Assembly: GCA_015065175.1 (NCBI GenBank)
Contig: SVQV01000007.1
Coordinates: 1 to 39,721 of the forward strand
Source of the DNA: Oscillospiraceae bacterium
Lineage (GTDB): Bacteria > Bacillota > Clostridia > Oscillospirales > CAG-272
DNA length: 39,721 bases
Reading direction: 5' to 3'
The notes below the pieces were generated by a model, which was not told where the DNA came from, searched no databases, and saw only the letters and a program-made list of their open reading frames with translations. Position numbers and translations under genes: made by a program. Position 1 is the first letter of the stretch. The number at the start of each line of letters is the position of its first letter. Shown one piece after another: positions 1 to 8,528 of the stretch.

Positions 1-2354
1 AGGGAATTGCTCTGAATTCAATTCATAGCGGTACTATCATTTCCCCCTTGTTCATAAAGTCCTACGGTGACAGAGACGTAACTCTTACAAGTAATGTAAT
101 AGTAGACAGCTCGGGCTTCATTCCCGTCAGCAGTACGAACGATAAGTTAGCCTCCCGCATACCCGAAGAGGCAAAGGACAAAATCTTTTTCGTAAACCTC
201 TATGACCTCGGCTGGAAAGAGGATGATATAGTATCCATAACGAAGGAGAACGGTCCTGCGCGCGTATATGTTGACGGAGAGGAATTTACTCTTGCGCAGT
301 ACCCTAACGCCTATTACGAGGACGGCACGAAGACAGATATAAAGGATCTTTTATACTTCAAGTACGTATACGACACGGGAAGCGTTACTAAGCGTGACAA
401 CTCCGACCTTTACTGGCCTTGGGTAGAGCGCGCGAACGCTGACCCTGATCTTACACCGGATTCTGTGATTGGCTGGGAGATCCGTGTGCTTAACGAGCGC
501 GACGGACTTGCAGACAAGGGTGACGGTGTAATGGGCGATGAAATACTTTCCTGGGTAAATACGGGAGATATCTGGTATTACGGAAGCGTATTCGAGGGAT
601 GGGAATTCGGCTATTATAACATTGACCCCGAGTGTGTACACGGAAACGGACTTTTAGGTCAGGCCAAGGCAGGCGGATTCTATTCACTTAAATCAATGCA
701 GGCTAATCCTTGGGGATGTAAGGTTTCGGGCAACTCAAGCGCAGGCAGAAATACATATTTCTTATTCAACGCAATAGAAGCACTTGACGCTCCGGGTGAG
801 TGGTTCATAGATAAGGAGACGGGTAATTTCTATATTTATCCGAAGTCTGACGATATAACTAGTCAGCTTATAACCTATTCGGGCAGTAAGAGATTTGATC
901 TCGTTACGGTAGAGAGTGCTGCAAATATAGTGCTTGACGGAATAGGCGCAAACGGTGCTTCTCTTTCGGCTATACGCTTAAACAAATCGAATAACATTGT
1001 AATTCAGAACGCAACAACAAGAAACACCAAAGCACAATCGGTAATATTCAACAACACCACTAACAGCGCATTGCTTTATTCCAACCTTTCCTATTCTTAT
1101 GGGGCTATGGCATACATTGTAAATGAAGCATCGGTAAACGAGCTGAAGCCCATGAATATATTCATTCAGAACAACACCTTCTCGGACACTCCCTCTACGG
1201 TATCAAATGCGGTAGTTATCGGAGGTTGCCGCGCTATAGTTTCGCACAACTACTTTATAGACTGCTGTGTAAACGGACAAGGTGTGGAGCATATCGTTGA
1301 ATATAATCTGTTTGAGGGTGGAAATAAGTATATAACAGACGGCGGTATGGTGTATTTCGGTACTTATAACGCAAGAGGTGTTCATATACGAAATAACCTT
1401 TTCCATATGTTCAAGGCAACACATCAGGCAGTCTACTTTGATTCTATGGGTAGCGGAATGTACGCTTATAATAACGTGATAAGTCTGCTTGGTGCTCATA
1501 CGAATAATCACACCGCCTGGTATTCGTCATCAGGACACGGAAATGTATGCTACGGTAACATTATTGTTCTCCGCAACAGGGCACAGATAGACAAGCTTGA
1601 TGGCAAAGACACAAGCGAAGGAACGGAAGCAATCAAGAAGGGCGACGATATCAACGAATCAGGACTCTTCTACTACTATTACGGCAATAACGCAAGCGGT
1701 AACAGCTTAGCGGGTCATTGGTGGATGGGCTACAAGGAAAATGAAGTCAACGCACGCTTGGTAAACAGCGATCAGGATGCATGGAACGCGCGTTATCCTG
1801 AGTACATGAACTTCCTCGAAGGCACAAAGGCGATAAACGAGGCTTACGATTATAAGGATTATAAGGTTTACTATGAGCCGAAAAAGCTTTCGGGACTTAC
1901 TCACGTATTCAAGACTCATGACGATACTGTTATCTGGGTACCTCCTTACGAGTATCTTGACGAAAGCGGGGCAAAGCAGACAAAGACTGCACAAACCTTG
2001 AAGGCAGAAAACGGAGAGATCCTGCTTACATTCGACGATATAGCAGCAATGGAGCGCTTACGCCGCCAGCCTGCGTTCAGTGTAATTAAGAATAATCTTA
2101 TCCTGGGAGGCTCCAGCAATCCCGATAACGTTATTACTAACAACACCGATAATTACAAGGGAGTTATTAAAGACGTTACCATAAAGGAAAACAATTATTT
2201 TGAATTTGATTACGACAAAATAATGGCAGACGCCGAAAATTGTGACTACAGGATAAGCGACGAGACTTGGACTATGCTCGAAAAAGAGATGGGAAATGAG
2301 TTCGTATCTATCTTGAAAGCGCTTGATTATGAAAAGGCAGGACTCACGAAGTAA
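1..2354 (+). CDS. Right-handed parallel beta-helix protein, 3' part (5' end off window)
   Basis: The reading frame is open to the first bases of the window, so the true start lies upstream. The first possible start inside the window is a TTG at 48, which has no Shine-Dalgarno and should not be taken as the start. The visible ~784 residues contain repeated short Asn/Ile/Val strands with 'NN' turns (roughly residues 300-540 from the left edge), typical of right-handed parallel beta-helix or pectate-lyase-like proteins. Before the helix is a segment of the type 'APGEWF.D..TG..Y.YP', which I know from large secreted beta-helix proteins thought to act on or bind polysaccharides. I see no C-terminal anchor (no LPXTG, no SLH repeats). 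The enzyme activity and substrate cannot be read from the sequence. It ends just before a hairpin array. Family is fairly secure, function unknown. Confidence 0.8.
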   Translation, partial: GIALNSIHSGTIISPLFIKSYGDRDVTLTSNVIVDSSGFIPVSSTNDKLASRIPEEAKDKIFFVNLYDLGWKEDDIVSITKENGPARVYVDGEEFTLAQYPNAYYEDGTKTDIKDLLYFKYVYDTGSVTKRDNSDLYWPWVERANADPDLTPDSVIGWEIRVLNERDGLADKGDGVMGDEILSWVNTGDIWYYGSVFEGWEFGYYNIDPECVHGNGLLGQAKAGGFYSLKSMQANPWGCKVSGNSSAGRNTYFLFNAIEALDAPGEWFIDKETGNFYIYPKSDDITSQLITYSGSKRFDLVTVESAANIVLDGIGANGASLSAIRLNKSNNIVIQNATTRNTKAQSVIFNNTTNSALLYSNLSYSYGAMAYIVNEASVNELKPMNIFIQNNTFSDTPSTVSNAVVIGGCRAIVSHNYFIDCCVNGQGVEHIVEYNLFEGGNKYITDGGMVYFGTYNARGVHIRNNLFHMFKATHQAVYFDSMGSGMYAYNNVISLLGAHTNNHTAWYSSSGHGNVCYGNIIVLRNRAQIDKLDGKDTSEGTEAIKKGDDINESGLFYYYYGNNASGNSLAGHWWMGYKENEVNARLVNSDQDAWNARYPEYMNFLEGTKAINEAYDYKDYKVYYEPKKLSGLTHVFKTHDDTVIWVPPYEYLDESGAKQTKTAQTLKAENGEILLTFDDIAAMERLRRQPAFSVIKNNLILGGSSNPDNVITNNTDNYKGVIKDVTIKENNYFEFDYDKIMADAENCDYRISDETWTMLEKEMGNEFVSILKALDYEKAGLTK

Positions 2355-2520
2355 GCTATAATTGCCCTTACGGGCAAGTTATAAGTTATGCTACGCTGCG
2401 CGCAGTTATGATGTGACATTGTCACATCTTGAAGCAAGAAAGGCAATCATATCATAACTTTTGCGCAAGCAAAATCATAACAGCGAGCTTTTGCGAGCCT
2501 CATAACTCTAAACCACATTA
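2355..2520. repeat. Interspersed hairpin array with TCATAAC/GTTATGA cores
   Basis: This gene-free stretch after the beta-helix gene is made of a short core (TCATAAC, or its complement GTTATGA, with the related tataa/ttata at the left end) that recurs every ~20-30 bp. Small perfect palindromes lie between cores: TTGCCC-ttac-GGGCAA, GATGTGAC-att-GTCACATC and TTTTGC-gcaa-GCAAAA. The cores are alike while the hairpin stems all differ. The layout matches the array near 19.6-19.75 kb, which uses a different core. I see no reading frame here. Function is unknown; it resembles REP/BIME-type intergenic elements in size only. Confidence 0.65.
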
Positions 2521-2535
2521 ACTAAAAAAATTATT

Positions 2536-2595
2536 GATCCCCTCAATGCGGATAAAGGAAGAGGCAAAACCCTTCCGGACTGCAACAAGGGGATC
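2536..2595 (-). terminator. Extended Rho-independent terminator after sigG
   Basis: An 8-bp perfect outer stem (GATCCCCT at 2536-2543 with AGGGGATC at 2588-2595) encloses further complementary GGAAG/CTTCC segments. On the minus strand it is followed by a U-rich tail (A-run at 2524-2530 on the plus strand). It lies 6 bp after the sigG stop. Confidence 0.75.
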
Positions 2596-2601
2596 TTTAT
2601 T

Positions 2602-3375
2602 TTACAGTTCTTTTCTCATTTTATCTATCGCGCTTTTTTCGAGTCTTGAGACCTGCGCTTGAGAAATTCCTATTTCGTTCGCTATCTCCATTTGTGTTTT
2701 TCCGCTGTAAAAGCGTTTCGTTATAATAGAACGTTCCCTCTCGCCTAATTTTTTAAGGGCTTCCTTTAGGGCTATGTCCTCTATCCACTGCTCGTCCGAG
2801 TCATCCGAGTTTTTTATCTGGTCTATTACATAGACAGACTCGTCTCCGTCATTGTAGACCGACTCGAAAAGCGAGACAGGCTCTATTATAGCTTCCATAG
2901 CGCGCACAACGTTTTCCTTTTTTTCTCCTATTTTTTCGGCTATTTCATCGGTAGTAGCATCTCGCTGCTTTTCTCTCTGTATTTCCTCTCTTGCCTGTAA
3001 CGCTCTGTAGGCAAGGTCACGAAGCGAACGGCTGACACGTATCGAATTGTTATCTCTTAAATATCTGCGCACCTCGCCTATTATCATAGGCACGGCATAG
3101 GTACTGAATTTTACATCTAATTCAGTGTTAAAATTATCTATTGACTTTATAAGACCTATGCAGCCGACCTGAAAGAGATCGTCCAAGTTTTCCCGTCTGT
3201 TTGTAAAGCGCTGAATTATGCTCAGAACAAGGCGCAAATTTCCGCATATAAGCTCTTTTCTCGCCTCGGAATCGCCCTTTTTTGTCCTTAAAAGCAATTC
3301 CCTTTTTTCAGAATCCGAAAGTGTCTTTAGCTTTGATGTATTTATCCCGCAAATTTCAACTTTATTATTATACAT
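2602..3375 (-). CDS. sigG: RNA polymerase forespore sigma factor SigG
   Basis: This 257-residue sigma-70-family protein opens with the 'NKVEICGINTSKL' signature that marks SigG, the late forespore sigma factor of endospore formers. Region 2 is intact ('DDLFQVGCIGLIKSIDNF', 'FSTYAVPMIIGEVRRYLRDN'). The C-terminal region 4 helix-turn-helix is also intact ('TQMEIANEIGISQAQVSRLE'). I chose the ATG at 3375 because GGAGG lies 7 nt upstream; the in-frame GTG at 3381 would be only 1 nt from it. In Bacillus spoIIIG follows sigE; here it stands alone with its own promoter, which matches the SigF consensus (3404-3433). A strong terminator follows. SigG is held inactive until engulfment and then drives late forespore genes, so the host probably sporulates. 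Confidence 0.96.
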   Translation of the reverse strand: MYNNKVEICGINTSKLKTLSDSEKRELLLRTKKGDSEARKELICGNLRLVLSIIQRFTNRRENLDDLFQVGCIGLIKSIDNFNTELDVKFSTYAVPMIIGEVRRYLRDNNSIRVSRSLRDLAYRALQAREEIQREKQRDATTDEIAEKIGEKKENVVRAMEAIIEPVSLFESVYNDGDESVYVIDQIKNSDDSDEQWIEDIALKEALKKLGERERSIITKRFYSGKTQMEIANEIGISQAQVSRLEKSAIDKMRKEL

Positions 3376-3403
3376 TTCCACGCCTCCGAATATTTGTCAA
3401 TTA

Positions 3404-3433
3404 AAGTATTGACATGCTTGTCTTTCTGTATGC
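3404..3433 (-). promoter_or_regulatory. SigF-type forespore promoter of sigG
   Basis: Read on the minus strand, GCATA (3433-3429) is followed after 15 bp by GTCAATACTT (3413-3404). These fit the SigF consensus GYWTA-N15-GGNRANANTW at all but one defined position. The -10 ends ~29 nt before the chosen ATG. In Bacillus subtilis sigG is transcribed by SigF, so context and sequence agree. SigG recognises a similar consensus, so autoregulation is also possible. Confidence 0.65.
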
Positions 3434-3523
3434 GATTTGCCTAATAGGAAAAAACAGGATAATCGCAAAATTCAAAAATTCACAAATTTCGCAGAAATAT
3501 TTAAAAGTATGCCTATATAGCGG

Positions 3524-3552
3524 TTGACATCGGGGCTTTTTTGAGGTATAAT
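3524..3552 (+). promoter_or_regulatory. Consensus sigma-A promoter of the kinase-argS-yebC operon
   Basis: TTGACA (3524-3529), a 17-bp spacer and TATAAT (3547-3552) form a perfect consensus housekeeping promoter about 40 bp upstream of the GTG start at 3593. It supports a constitutive, strong operon promoter. Confidence 0.9.
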
Positions 3553-3592
3553 ATATTATTATAATAATTACATAACATGGGGAGATTTAGCT

Positions 3593-4414
3593 GTGAATTT
3601 AAAAATTACTCTTGCAGGCGACCTCGGAAGCGGAAAAAGCACTGTGTCGGACATTATCGTCGCTCGCACAGGTGCGGAATATCACGCCACGGGCTTGATT
3701 GCAAGAAGGGTTGCGGAAGAACATAACATCGATGTTTTGGAAATAAACAAATATATGGAGACCCATCCCGAGCTTGACCGTGAAATAGATGACGGCTTAG
3801 TGGCTCTTTCCGACATTGATAAAATGATGGTCATTGATTCCCGCATGGCTTGGCATTTTGTTAAAGGGAATTTCAGCGTATATATGACTACCGAGCTTGA
3901 GACGAGCGCTACAAGAATTTTCCTCGCGGGCAGAGCGCAGGAAAAATACGCATCTGTCGAAGAAGCCATGGTCAAGATAAAGGAACGCGAGGCGAGCGAG
4001 AAAAAGCGTTATAAGGAAAAATACGGTGTTGACCGTATGGATCTTTTCAATTATTCATTGGTTATCGACACAACAAAGGCAACGCCCGACGAGATATGCG
4101 ACTGCATATTGAGCTGTGCGGATATGTGGTGTATAGACAATAACTTCCGCGCTTGCTATATTTCCCCCTTGCGCTTGAATTATCCTGCCGATAATTTAGA
4201 TATAGAGAAAATATCCGAATATTCTCGTTGCATCGAGCTTGGCAAGACTGTGCCGAAGATCAAGGTCTTTGAGCATGAAGGCTCTTTCTATGTTGCGGAA
4301 GGTGCGGAAAGCGCAGTCGCTTATTCTCTCTGCGACTCGACATTCGTTCCCTGCGAGCTTGTAAAGGGCACGCCTGACGGCACAGAGTACGTAAAAATGA
4401 AGGATTCTCTTTGA
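3593..4414 (+). CDS. Cytidylate-kinase-like P-loop protein with C-terminal ParB-like domain
   Basis: This 273-residue cytoplasmic protein starts at GTG with GGGGAG 8 nt upstream. Residues 1-178 form a P-loop kinase of the cytidylate kinase-like type: Walker A GDLGSGKST (9-17), 'VIDSRMAWHF' near 80-89, and the lid-like 'REASEKKRYKEKYG' near 132-145. That family usually phosphorylates CMP or a related nucleoside monophosphate. Residues ~189-255 are not part of the kinase fold and resemble a ParB/sulfiredoxin-type domain ('ISPLRLNYP', then 'PKIKVFEHEGSFYVAEG' and 'VPCELV'). A true cytidylate kinase is ~220 residues, so this is probably a specialised paralogue. It is first in an operon with argS (30 bp gap), hinting at a link to translation or RNA, but the substrate is unknown. 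Confidence 0.75.
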   Translation: MNLKITLAGDLGSGKSTVSDIIVARTGAEYHATGLIARRVAEEHNIDVLEINKYMETHPELDREIDDGLVALSDIDKMMVIDSRMAWHFVKGNFSVYMTTELETSATRIFLAGRAQEKYASVEEAMVKIKEREASEKKRYKEKYGVDRMDLFNYSLVIDTTKATPDEICDCILSCADMWCIDNNFRACYISPLRLNYPADNLDIEKISEYSRCIELGKTVPKIKVFEHEGSFYVAEGAESAVAYSLCDSTFVPCELVKGTPDGTEYVKMKDSL

Positions 4415-4444
4415 TAACTACTATAAAAACATAAGGATATAGAT

Positions 4445-6151
4445 ATGAAGAAACTAAAAAAAGAAGCGGAAGCATTACTTATTGAGGCAATAGGCAAAAG
4501 CTTTCCTAACATTCAGGGCGAGCTTAATATATTTGATATGCTTGAATATCCGCCCGACACATCTATGGGAGACTTAGCACTTCCCTGCTTTAAGCTGAGC
4601 AAGGTCCTGCGCTCCTCCCCTGTAAAAATAGCCGAAATGCTCTCCGAAAATATTGAAAGCGGAAGCTTCTCTGATATCACCGCAGTAAACGGATATCTTA
4701 ATTTCCGTATGAACGCATCCGTCTTTGCCAAGCGTGTTGTCGATGACATATGCGCACAGGGCGAAAATTACGGCTCACCTATGAACGGCGACGGAAAGAC
4801 TGTTGTTCTGGACTATTCTTCACCCAACGTCGCAAAGCCCTTCCATATAGGACATTTGGGCACGACTGTCATAGGCCATTCGCTTAAGCTCCTGCACGAA
4901 TTCGCGGGCTATAAGTGCGTAGGTATAAACCATTTGGGCGACTGGGGCACTCAGTTCGGAAAGCTCATCACAGCTTATAAGAGATGGGGCAACAAGGACG
5001 AGGTAGAAAACGGCGGAATTGACGAGCTTGTAAGACTTTACGTGCTTTTCCACACCGAAGCCGAAAAGGACGAAGCCCTTAACGATGAAGCAAGAAAAGA
5101 ATTTTCCAAGCTTGAAAACAATGACGAAGAAAACCTCTTGCTCTGGAGATGGTTTATAGACATAAGCATTGCCGAATACAAAAAGACCTACCGCCTTTTG
5201 AATATCGAGTTTGACAGCTACAACGGTGAGAGCTTCTACACCGACAAGATGCCTGCTCAGATACAGGTAATGAAGGACAAAGAGCTTCTTACTATAGACG
5301 ATGGCGCATCTGTCGTTAATCTTGAGGAATGGAATATGCCCCCCTGTCTTATTCTTAAGAGAGACGGCTCTACTCTTTATCCCACACGTGATATTGCGGC
5401 TGCCGTATATCGCAAAAACACCTATGACTTCGAAAAGTGTATTTATGTAACGAGCGCAGGTCAGTCGCTCCACTTTGCGCAGTGGTTCAAGGTCGTTGAG
5501 CTTATGGGGTATCCTTGGGCAGACAAGCTCGTGCACGTTCCTTACGGCACTGTAAGCATAAACGGCGCGAAGTTGGCTACACGAACAGGAAACGTAATTC
5601 TTTTGAAGGACCTTTTTGCGCAGGCTATTGAAAAGGTAAAGGCTATCACCGCTGAGAAAAATCCCGCACTTGCGGAGCGTGACGATATAGCCGAGGCTGT
5701 CGGTGTGGGCGCTATCGTGTTCCACTATCTTTCAAACAACCGCATGAGAGACATCAACTTCATTTTAGAGGATGCTCTTTCGTTTGACGGAAACACAGGA
5801 CCTTACGCTCAGTACACCTACGCGAGAACATGCAGTATCCTCGAAAAGTCTGCGGACGAGGGTGAAATTTGCGGCGGCGAGATATGCGAGGAGGAAAAAG
5901 AGCTTGCAAAGGCGTTGGCTCTCTTCCCTGATAGTGTTTCGGAGGCTATAGCGCAGTATGAGCCTTCACTTATTACAAGATATATACTCGACCTGTGCGC
6001 AGCATTTAACCGCTTCTATCACAACTGTCAGATACTTTCCTGCGAGGACGAAAGCGTAAAGCGTCAGCGTATAAAGCTGACCGCCTGTGTTCGTCAGGTG
6101 CTTGGAAAATCGCTTGAGCTTATTTGTATGAAAAAAACAGAAAAGATATAA
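4445..6151 (+). CDS. argS: Arginyl-tRNA synthetase
   Basis: This 568-residue class Ia aminoacyl-tRNA synthetase charges tRNA-Arg in the cytoplasm. Visible marks are the N-terminal additional domain with 'MGDLALPCF' (41-49), the HIGH motif HIGH (134-137) preceded by 'SSPNVAKPF', and the KMSKS-equivalent loop 'AKLATRTGN', a relaxed form common in ArgRS. The C-terminal DALR anticodon-binding domain begins with 'GPYAQYTYAR'. Length is normal for the family. It lies 30 bp after the kinase-like gene and 15 bp before yebC, so the three are co-transcribed. Confidence 0.97.
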   Translation: MKKLKKEAEALLIEAIGKSFPNIQGELNIFDMLEYPPDTSMGDLALPCFKLSKVLRSSPVKIAEMLSENIESGSFSDITAVNGYLNFRMNASVFAKRVVDDICAQGENYGSPMNGDGKTVVLDYSSPNVAKPFHIGHLGTTVIGHSLKLLHEFAGYKCVGINHLGDWGTQFGKLITAYKRWGNKDEVENGGIDELVRLYVLFHTEAEKDEALNDEARKEFSKLENNDEENLLLWRWFIDISIAEYKKTYRLLNIEFDSYNGESFYTDKMPAQIQVMKDKELLTIDDGASVVNLEEWNMPPCLILKRDGSTLYPTRDIAAAVYRKNTYDFEKCIYVTSAGQSLHFAQWFKVVELMGYPWADKLVHVPYGTVSINGAKLATRTGNVILLKDLFAQAIEKVKAITAEKNPALAERDDIAEAVGVGAIVFHYLSNNRMRDINFILEDALSFDGNTGPYAQYTYARTCSILEKSADEGEICGGEICEEEKELAKALALFPDSVSEAIAQYEPSLITRYILDLCAAFNRFYHNCQILSCEDESVKRQRIKLTACVRQVLGKSLELICMKKTEKI

Positions 6152-6166
6152 TTTAGGAGAAAAAAG

Positions 6167-6892
6167 ATGTCAGGACATAGCAAATGGAACAATATTAAGA
6201 GAAAAAAAGAAAAGACCGATGCGCAGAAGGCCAAGGTCTTCACAAGAATAGGTAAGGAAATGGCGGTTGCCATCCGCGCGGGCGGTCCTAACCCCAACAA
6301 CAACGGAAAGCTCCGCGACCTCATCGCTAAGGCGAAGGCGAACAACGTACCTAACGATAACATCGAAAGAATTATAAAGAAGTTCTCGGACGATGACAGC
6401 ATCAACTATGAGGAAATAACATACGAGGGCTACGGCGCGGCAGGTGTTGCGGTAATCGTTGAAACAGCGACAGACAACAGAAACAGAACCGCGGGAAATC
6501 TTCGTTCCTACTTCAGCAAATTCCACGGAAACATGGGTCAGAACGGCTGTGTAAGCTTTATGTTTACCGAAAAGGGACTTATCGAGATTGCCGACGAGGA
6601 CAACGAGATAGACGAGGACAAGCTCATGGAGGATGCGCTCGAAGCAGGTGCCGCAGATTTCGAGGGCGAGGACGGATACTACTCTATCTACACCGAGCTT
6701 GATGATCTTGTCTCTGTCACAGAAGCGCTTCAGGGCTTGGGATATAAAATAGAGTCCTCCGACAGAGCGATGATACCTTCTACTTACGTAGACGTTACAG
6801 ACGAAGAAGACATAAAGATGCTCGAGCTGCTTCTCGAAAAGCTCGACGATGACGATGACGTCCAGAACGTTTTCCACAACTGGAACAACTGA
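6167..6892 (+). CDS. yebC: YebC/PmpR family (TACO1-like) protein
   Basis: This 241-residue protein has the invariant start 'MSGHSKWNNIKRKK' and the following 'IRAGGPNPNNNGKLRDLI' and 'NVPNDNIERIIKK' blocks of the YebC family. The acidic C-terminal third is also typical. Members were long annotated as transcription regulators; later work on bacterial YebC and mitochondrial TACO1 points to a role in translating difficult (proline-rich) stretches. Its place directly after argS fits a translation role. An AGGAG site lies 7 nt before the ATG. It is the last gene of the operon, ending 16 bp before a perfect terminator. Confidence 0.96.
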   Translation: MSGHSKWNNIKRKKEKTDAQKAKVFTRIGKEMAVAIRAGGPNPNNNGKLRDLIAKAKANNVPNDNIERIIKKFSDDDSINYEEITYEGYGAAGVAVIVETATDNRNRTAGNLRSYFSKFHGNMGQNGCVSFMFTEKGLIEIADEDNEIDEDKLMEDALEAGAADFEGEDGYYSIYTELDDLVSVTEALQGLGYKIESSDRAMIPSTYVDVTDEEDIKMLELLLEKLDDDDDVQNVFHNWNN

Positions 6893-6908
6893 TAAAAAAG
6901 CATAAAAT

Positions 6909-6949
6909 AACCCTTAAAGTGCAAATACACTTTAAGGGTTGTTTTTTTT
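6909..6949 (+). terminator. Perfect Rho-independent terminator after yebC
   Basis: A 13-bp perfect stem (AACCCTTAAAGTG, 6909-6921, with its complement at 6928-6940) has a 6-nt loop and is followed by eight T residues (6942-6949). The same hairpin lies just past the stop of the converging tyrosine kinase gene and could serve it too, with a poorer U-tail. Confidence 0.95.
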
Positions 6950-6955
6950 AAAGAA

Positions 6956-7705
6956 TTATTTTTCCCTATTTTCATAACCGTATTTACGGTAGCCGTATCT
7001 ACCGTAACTGTACCTACCATATCTACCGTATCTGGTATAACGGTAATGACCTACTCCGGCACTCTTAATATTGACATCATTTAATACAAAGCCTGCGATA
7101 TTCGCATTAGAATTTTCCATAATGTCAAGAGTCATTTCCACACTCTGTAATTTATCTCTTCCGCAACGTACAACTACAATATACGAGGTAACAAACTGAG
7201 CCGGAACAATTGCATCGACCACTATTCCGACAGGGGGGAAGTCCACAAAAATCACATCGTAAATATCTTTAAGAATATCAAGCAATTCTTTAAAGTTATC
7301 ACTCGCAAGAAGCTCGGAAGGATTAGGAGGAATATGCCCCGCTGTAATGATATCCAAATTCTCTATATGAGTATGAATGATATCATTTTTTATGTCTGCG
7401 CTTATTCCTGCCAAAAGCTCACTGATTCCTTCATTGTTCTTAACTTGAAATATCTTATGTTGAACAGGTTTTCTTATGTCACAGTCGAGCAAAACAACTT
7501 TTTTTCCAAGCTGAGCAAAAGACTGAGCAATATTAGCTAAAACGATAGACTTACCCGCATCCATGTCAGAGCTTGTCACACCGAAAACAGGACATTTTTC
7601 ATTCTTTCCTGTGTATAACATATTTGTACGTATAGCCTTAAAGGATTCTGTCAGGGCAAAGGGTGAAGAAGTGTTTACAAGAACGTTTTCATAATTTTTA
7701 ATCAC
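6956..7705 (-). CDS. CpsD/CapB-type bacterial tyrosine kinase
   Basis: This 249-residue MRP/MinD-fold kinase has a Walker A variant TSSDMDAGKS (44-53), Walker A' 'VVLLDCDIRKP' (70-80) and Walker B 'VIFVDFPP' (151-158). It ends in a tyrosine cluster with ten Tyr between residues 221 and 244, spaced by Arg and Gly. In CpsD-type BY-kinases this tail is autophosphorylated and controls polysaccharide export or polymerisation, with a CpsC-type membrane partner as activator. That partner is encoded 15 bp upstream. The GTG start has GAGGTGAG placed well. The odd point is context: no glycosyltransferase, flippase or polymerase gene is nearby, only glycolytic genes. Confidence 0.92.
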   Translation of the reverse strand: MIKNYENVLVNTSSPFALTESFKAIRTNMLYTGKNEKCPVFGVTSSDMDAGKSIVLANIAQSFAQLGKKVVLLDCDIRKPVQHKIFQVKNNEGISELLAGISADIKNDIIHTHIENLDIITAGHIPPNPSELLASDNFKELLDILKDIYDVIFVDFPPVGIVVDAIVPAQFVTSYIVVVRCGRDKLQSVEMTLDIMENSNANIAGFVLNDVNIKSAGVGHYRYTRYGRYGRYSYGRYGYRKYGYENREK

Positions 7706-7720
7706 TTATACTCACCTCTT

Positions 7721-8455
7721 TCAGGACTTTGTTTCAAAGTGCTCGTTTTTAGAGAGTCTTTTCTTTGAAGCAGAATCTGTCTCCATGGTAGGCACAGAGC
7801 CAAGAAAAGGTATATCAAATCTGCGCAGATCATCTTCAGAATGAATACGTGTATCAAATATGGATAAAATGACAAAGGCGCCATAGACAAGCGCTGCGCC
7901 AAAAAATGCAGCCACCATAACAGTTCTTACAATGTTAGGAGAATCGGGATTCAGGGATAGGAGGGGAGGATTTAACACCTTGACATTTCCTGCCTCTACG
8001 AAATTTATCATTTCAATAGGTCCTATATCCTCTATCACTCTGGCTATATTATAAGATATTTGCGGATCAATGCTTGTCACCTTAACAGAAAACGCTTCAC
8101 TTCCGATCGAAGAAACAGAAATCATAGAGCGCAACTGAGAAGGAGTATATGATAAGCCTGACTGCTCCGCAACCTTCCTTAAAAAGCTATCGCTGTTTTT
8201 TACGACTACAGAATAGGAATCTATAAGCGCCTGCGCAGCCTCCAACTCAGTGTTAAGATAGTGTGCGCTCGTACGGTCTATGACAACGTAAAACTTGACC
8301 GTAGAGGAATATGTTTTGCTTACAAAGAGAGATGTATATACAGCCGCAACCAAAGCAAACACAAGTGCCACCAAAATAATATAGATCCAGCATTTCCTCA
8401 AAACGCCTATAAAATCAATACTTTTCTCGAAAACAGAGTTGTTTTTTTCTTCCAT
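7721..8455 (-). CDS. CpsC/Wzz-type chain-length determinant, activator of the tyrosine kinase
   Basis: This 244-residue membrane protein has a cytoplasmic N-terminus, a first membrane helix near residues 26-50 ('CWIYIILVALVFALVAAVY'), and an extracytoplasmic Wzz domain. A proline-rich stretch ('VLNPPLLSLNPDSPN') precedes a second helix near 175-200. The short cytoplasmic tail ('FLGSVPTMETDSASKKRL') is the part that activates CpsD kinases in Gram-positive systems. GGAGG lies 7 nt before the ATG. It is translated just ahead of the kinase, as in capsule and exopolysaccharide operons, but the rest of such an operon is missing here. A possible weak promoter (TATAAT near 8494) lies between tpiA and this gene. 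Confidence 0.9.
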   Translation of the reverse strand: MEEKNNSVFEKSIDFIGVLRKCWIYIILVALVFALVAAVYTSLFVSKTYSSTVKFYVVIDRTSAHYLNTELEAAQALIDSYSVVVKNSDSFLRKVAEQSGLSYTPSQLRSMISVSSIGSEAFSVKVTSIDPQISYNIARVIEDIGPIEMINFVEAGNVKVLNPPLLSLNPDSPNIVRTVMVAAFFGAALVYGAFVILSIFDTRIHSEDDLRRFDIPFLGSVPTMETDSASKKRLSKNEHFETKS

Positions 8456-8528
8456 GTTTTCCTCCTTAATTTTATGCTTAACTCAAGCATTATACGAAAC
8501 AAAGGTTTATGCCTTTACTTATTTTTTA

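Noticed and set aside
48-2354. TTG at 48 as start of the beta-helix gene
   Set aside because: The same frame is open to the window edge, upstream residues fit the protein, and no ribosome site precedes the TTG.
2355-2520. CRISPR array
   Set aside because: Cores are only ~7 bp, spacers are palindromic and of uneven length, and no cas gene is present.
4820-5725. Long open frame antisense to argS
   Set aside because: It mirrors the codon pattern of argS and has no ribosome site or recognisable domain.
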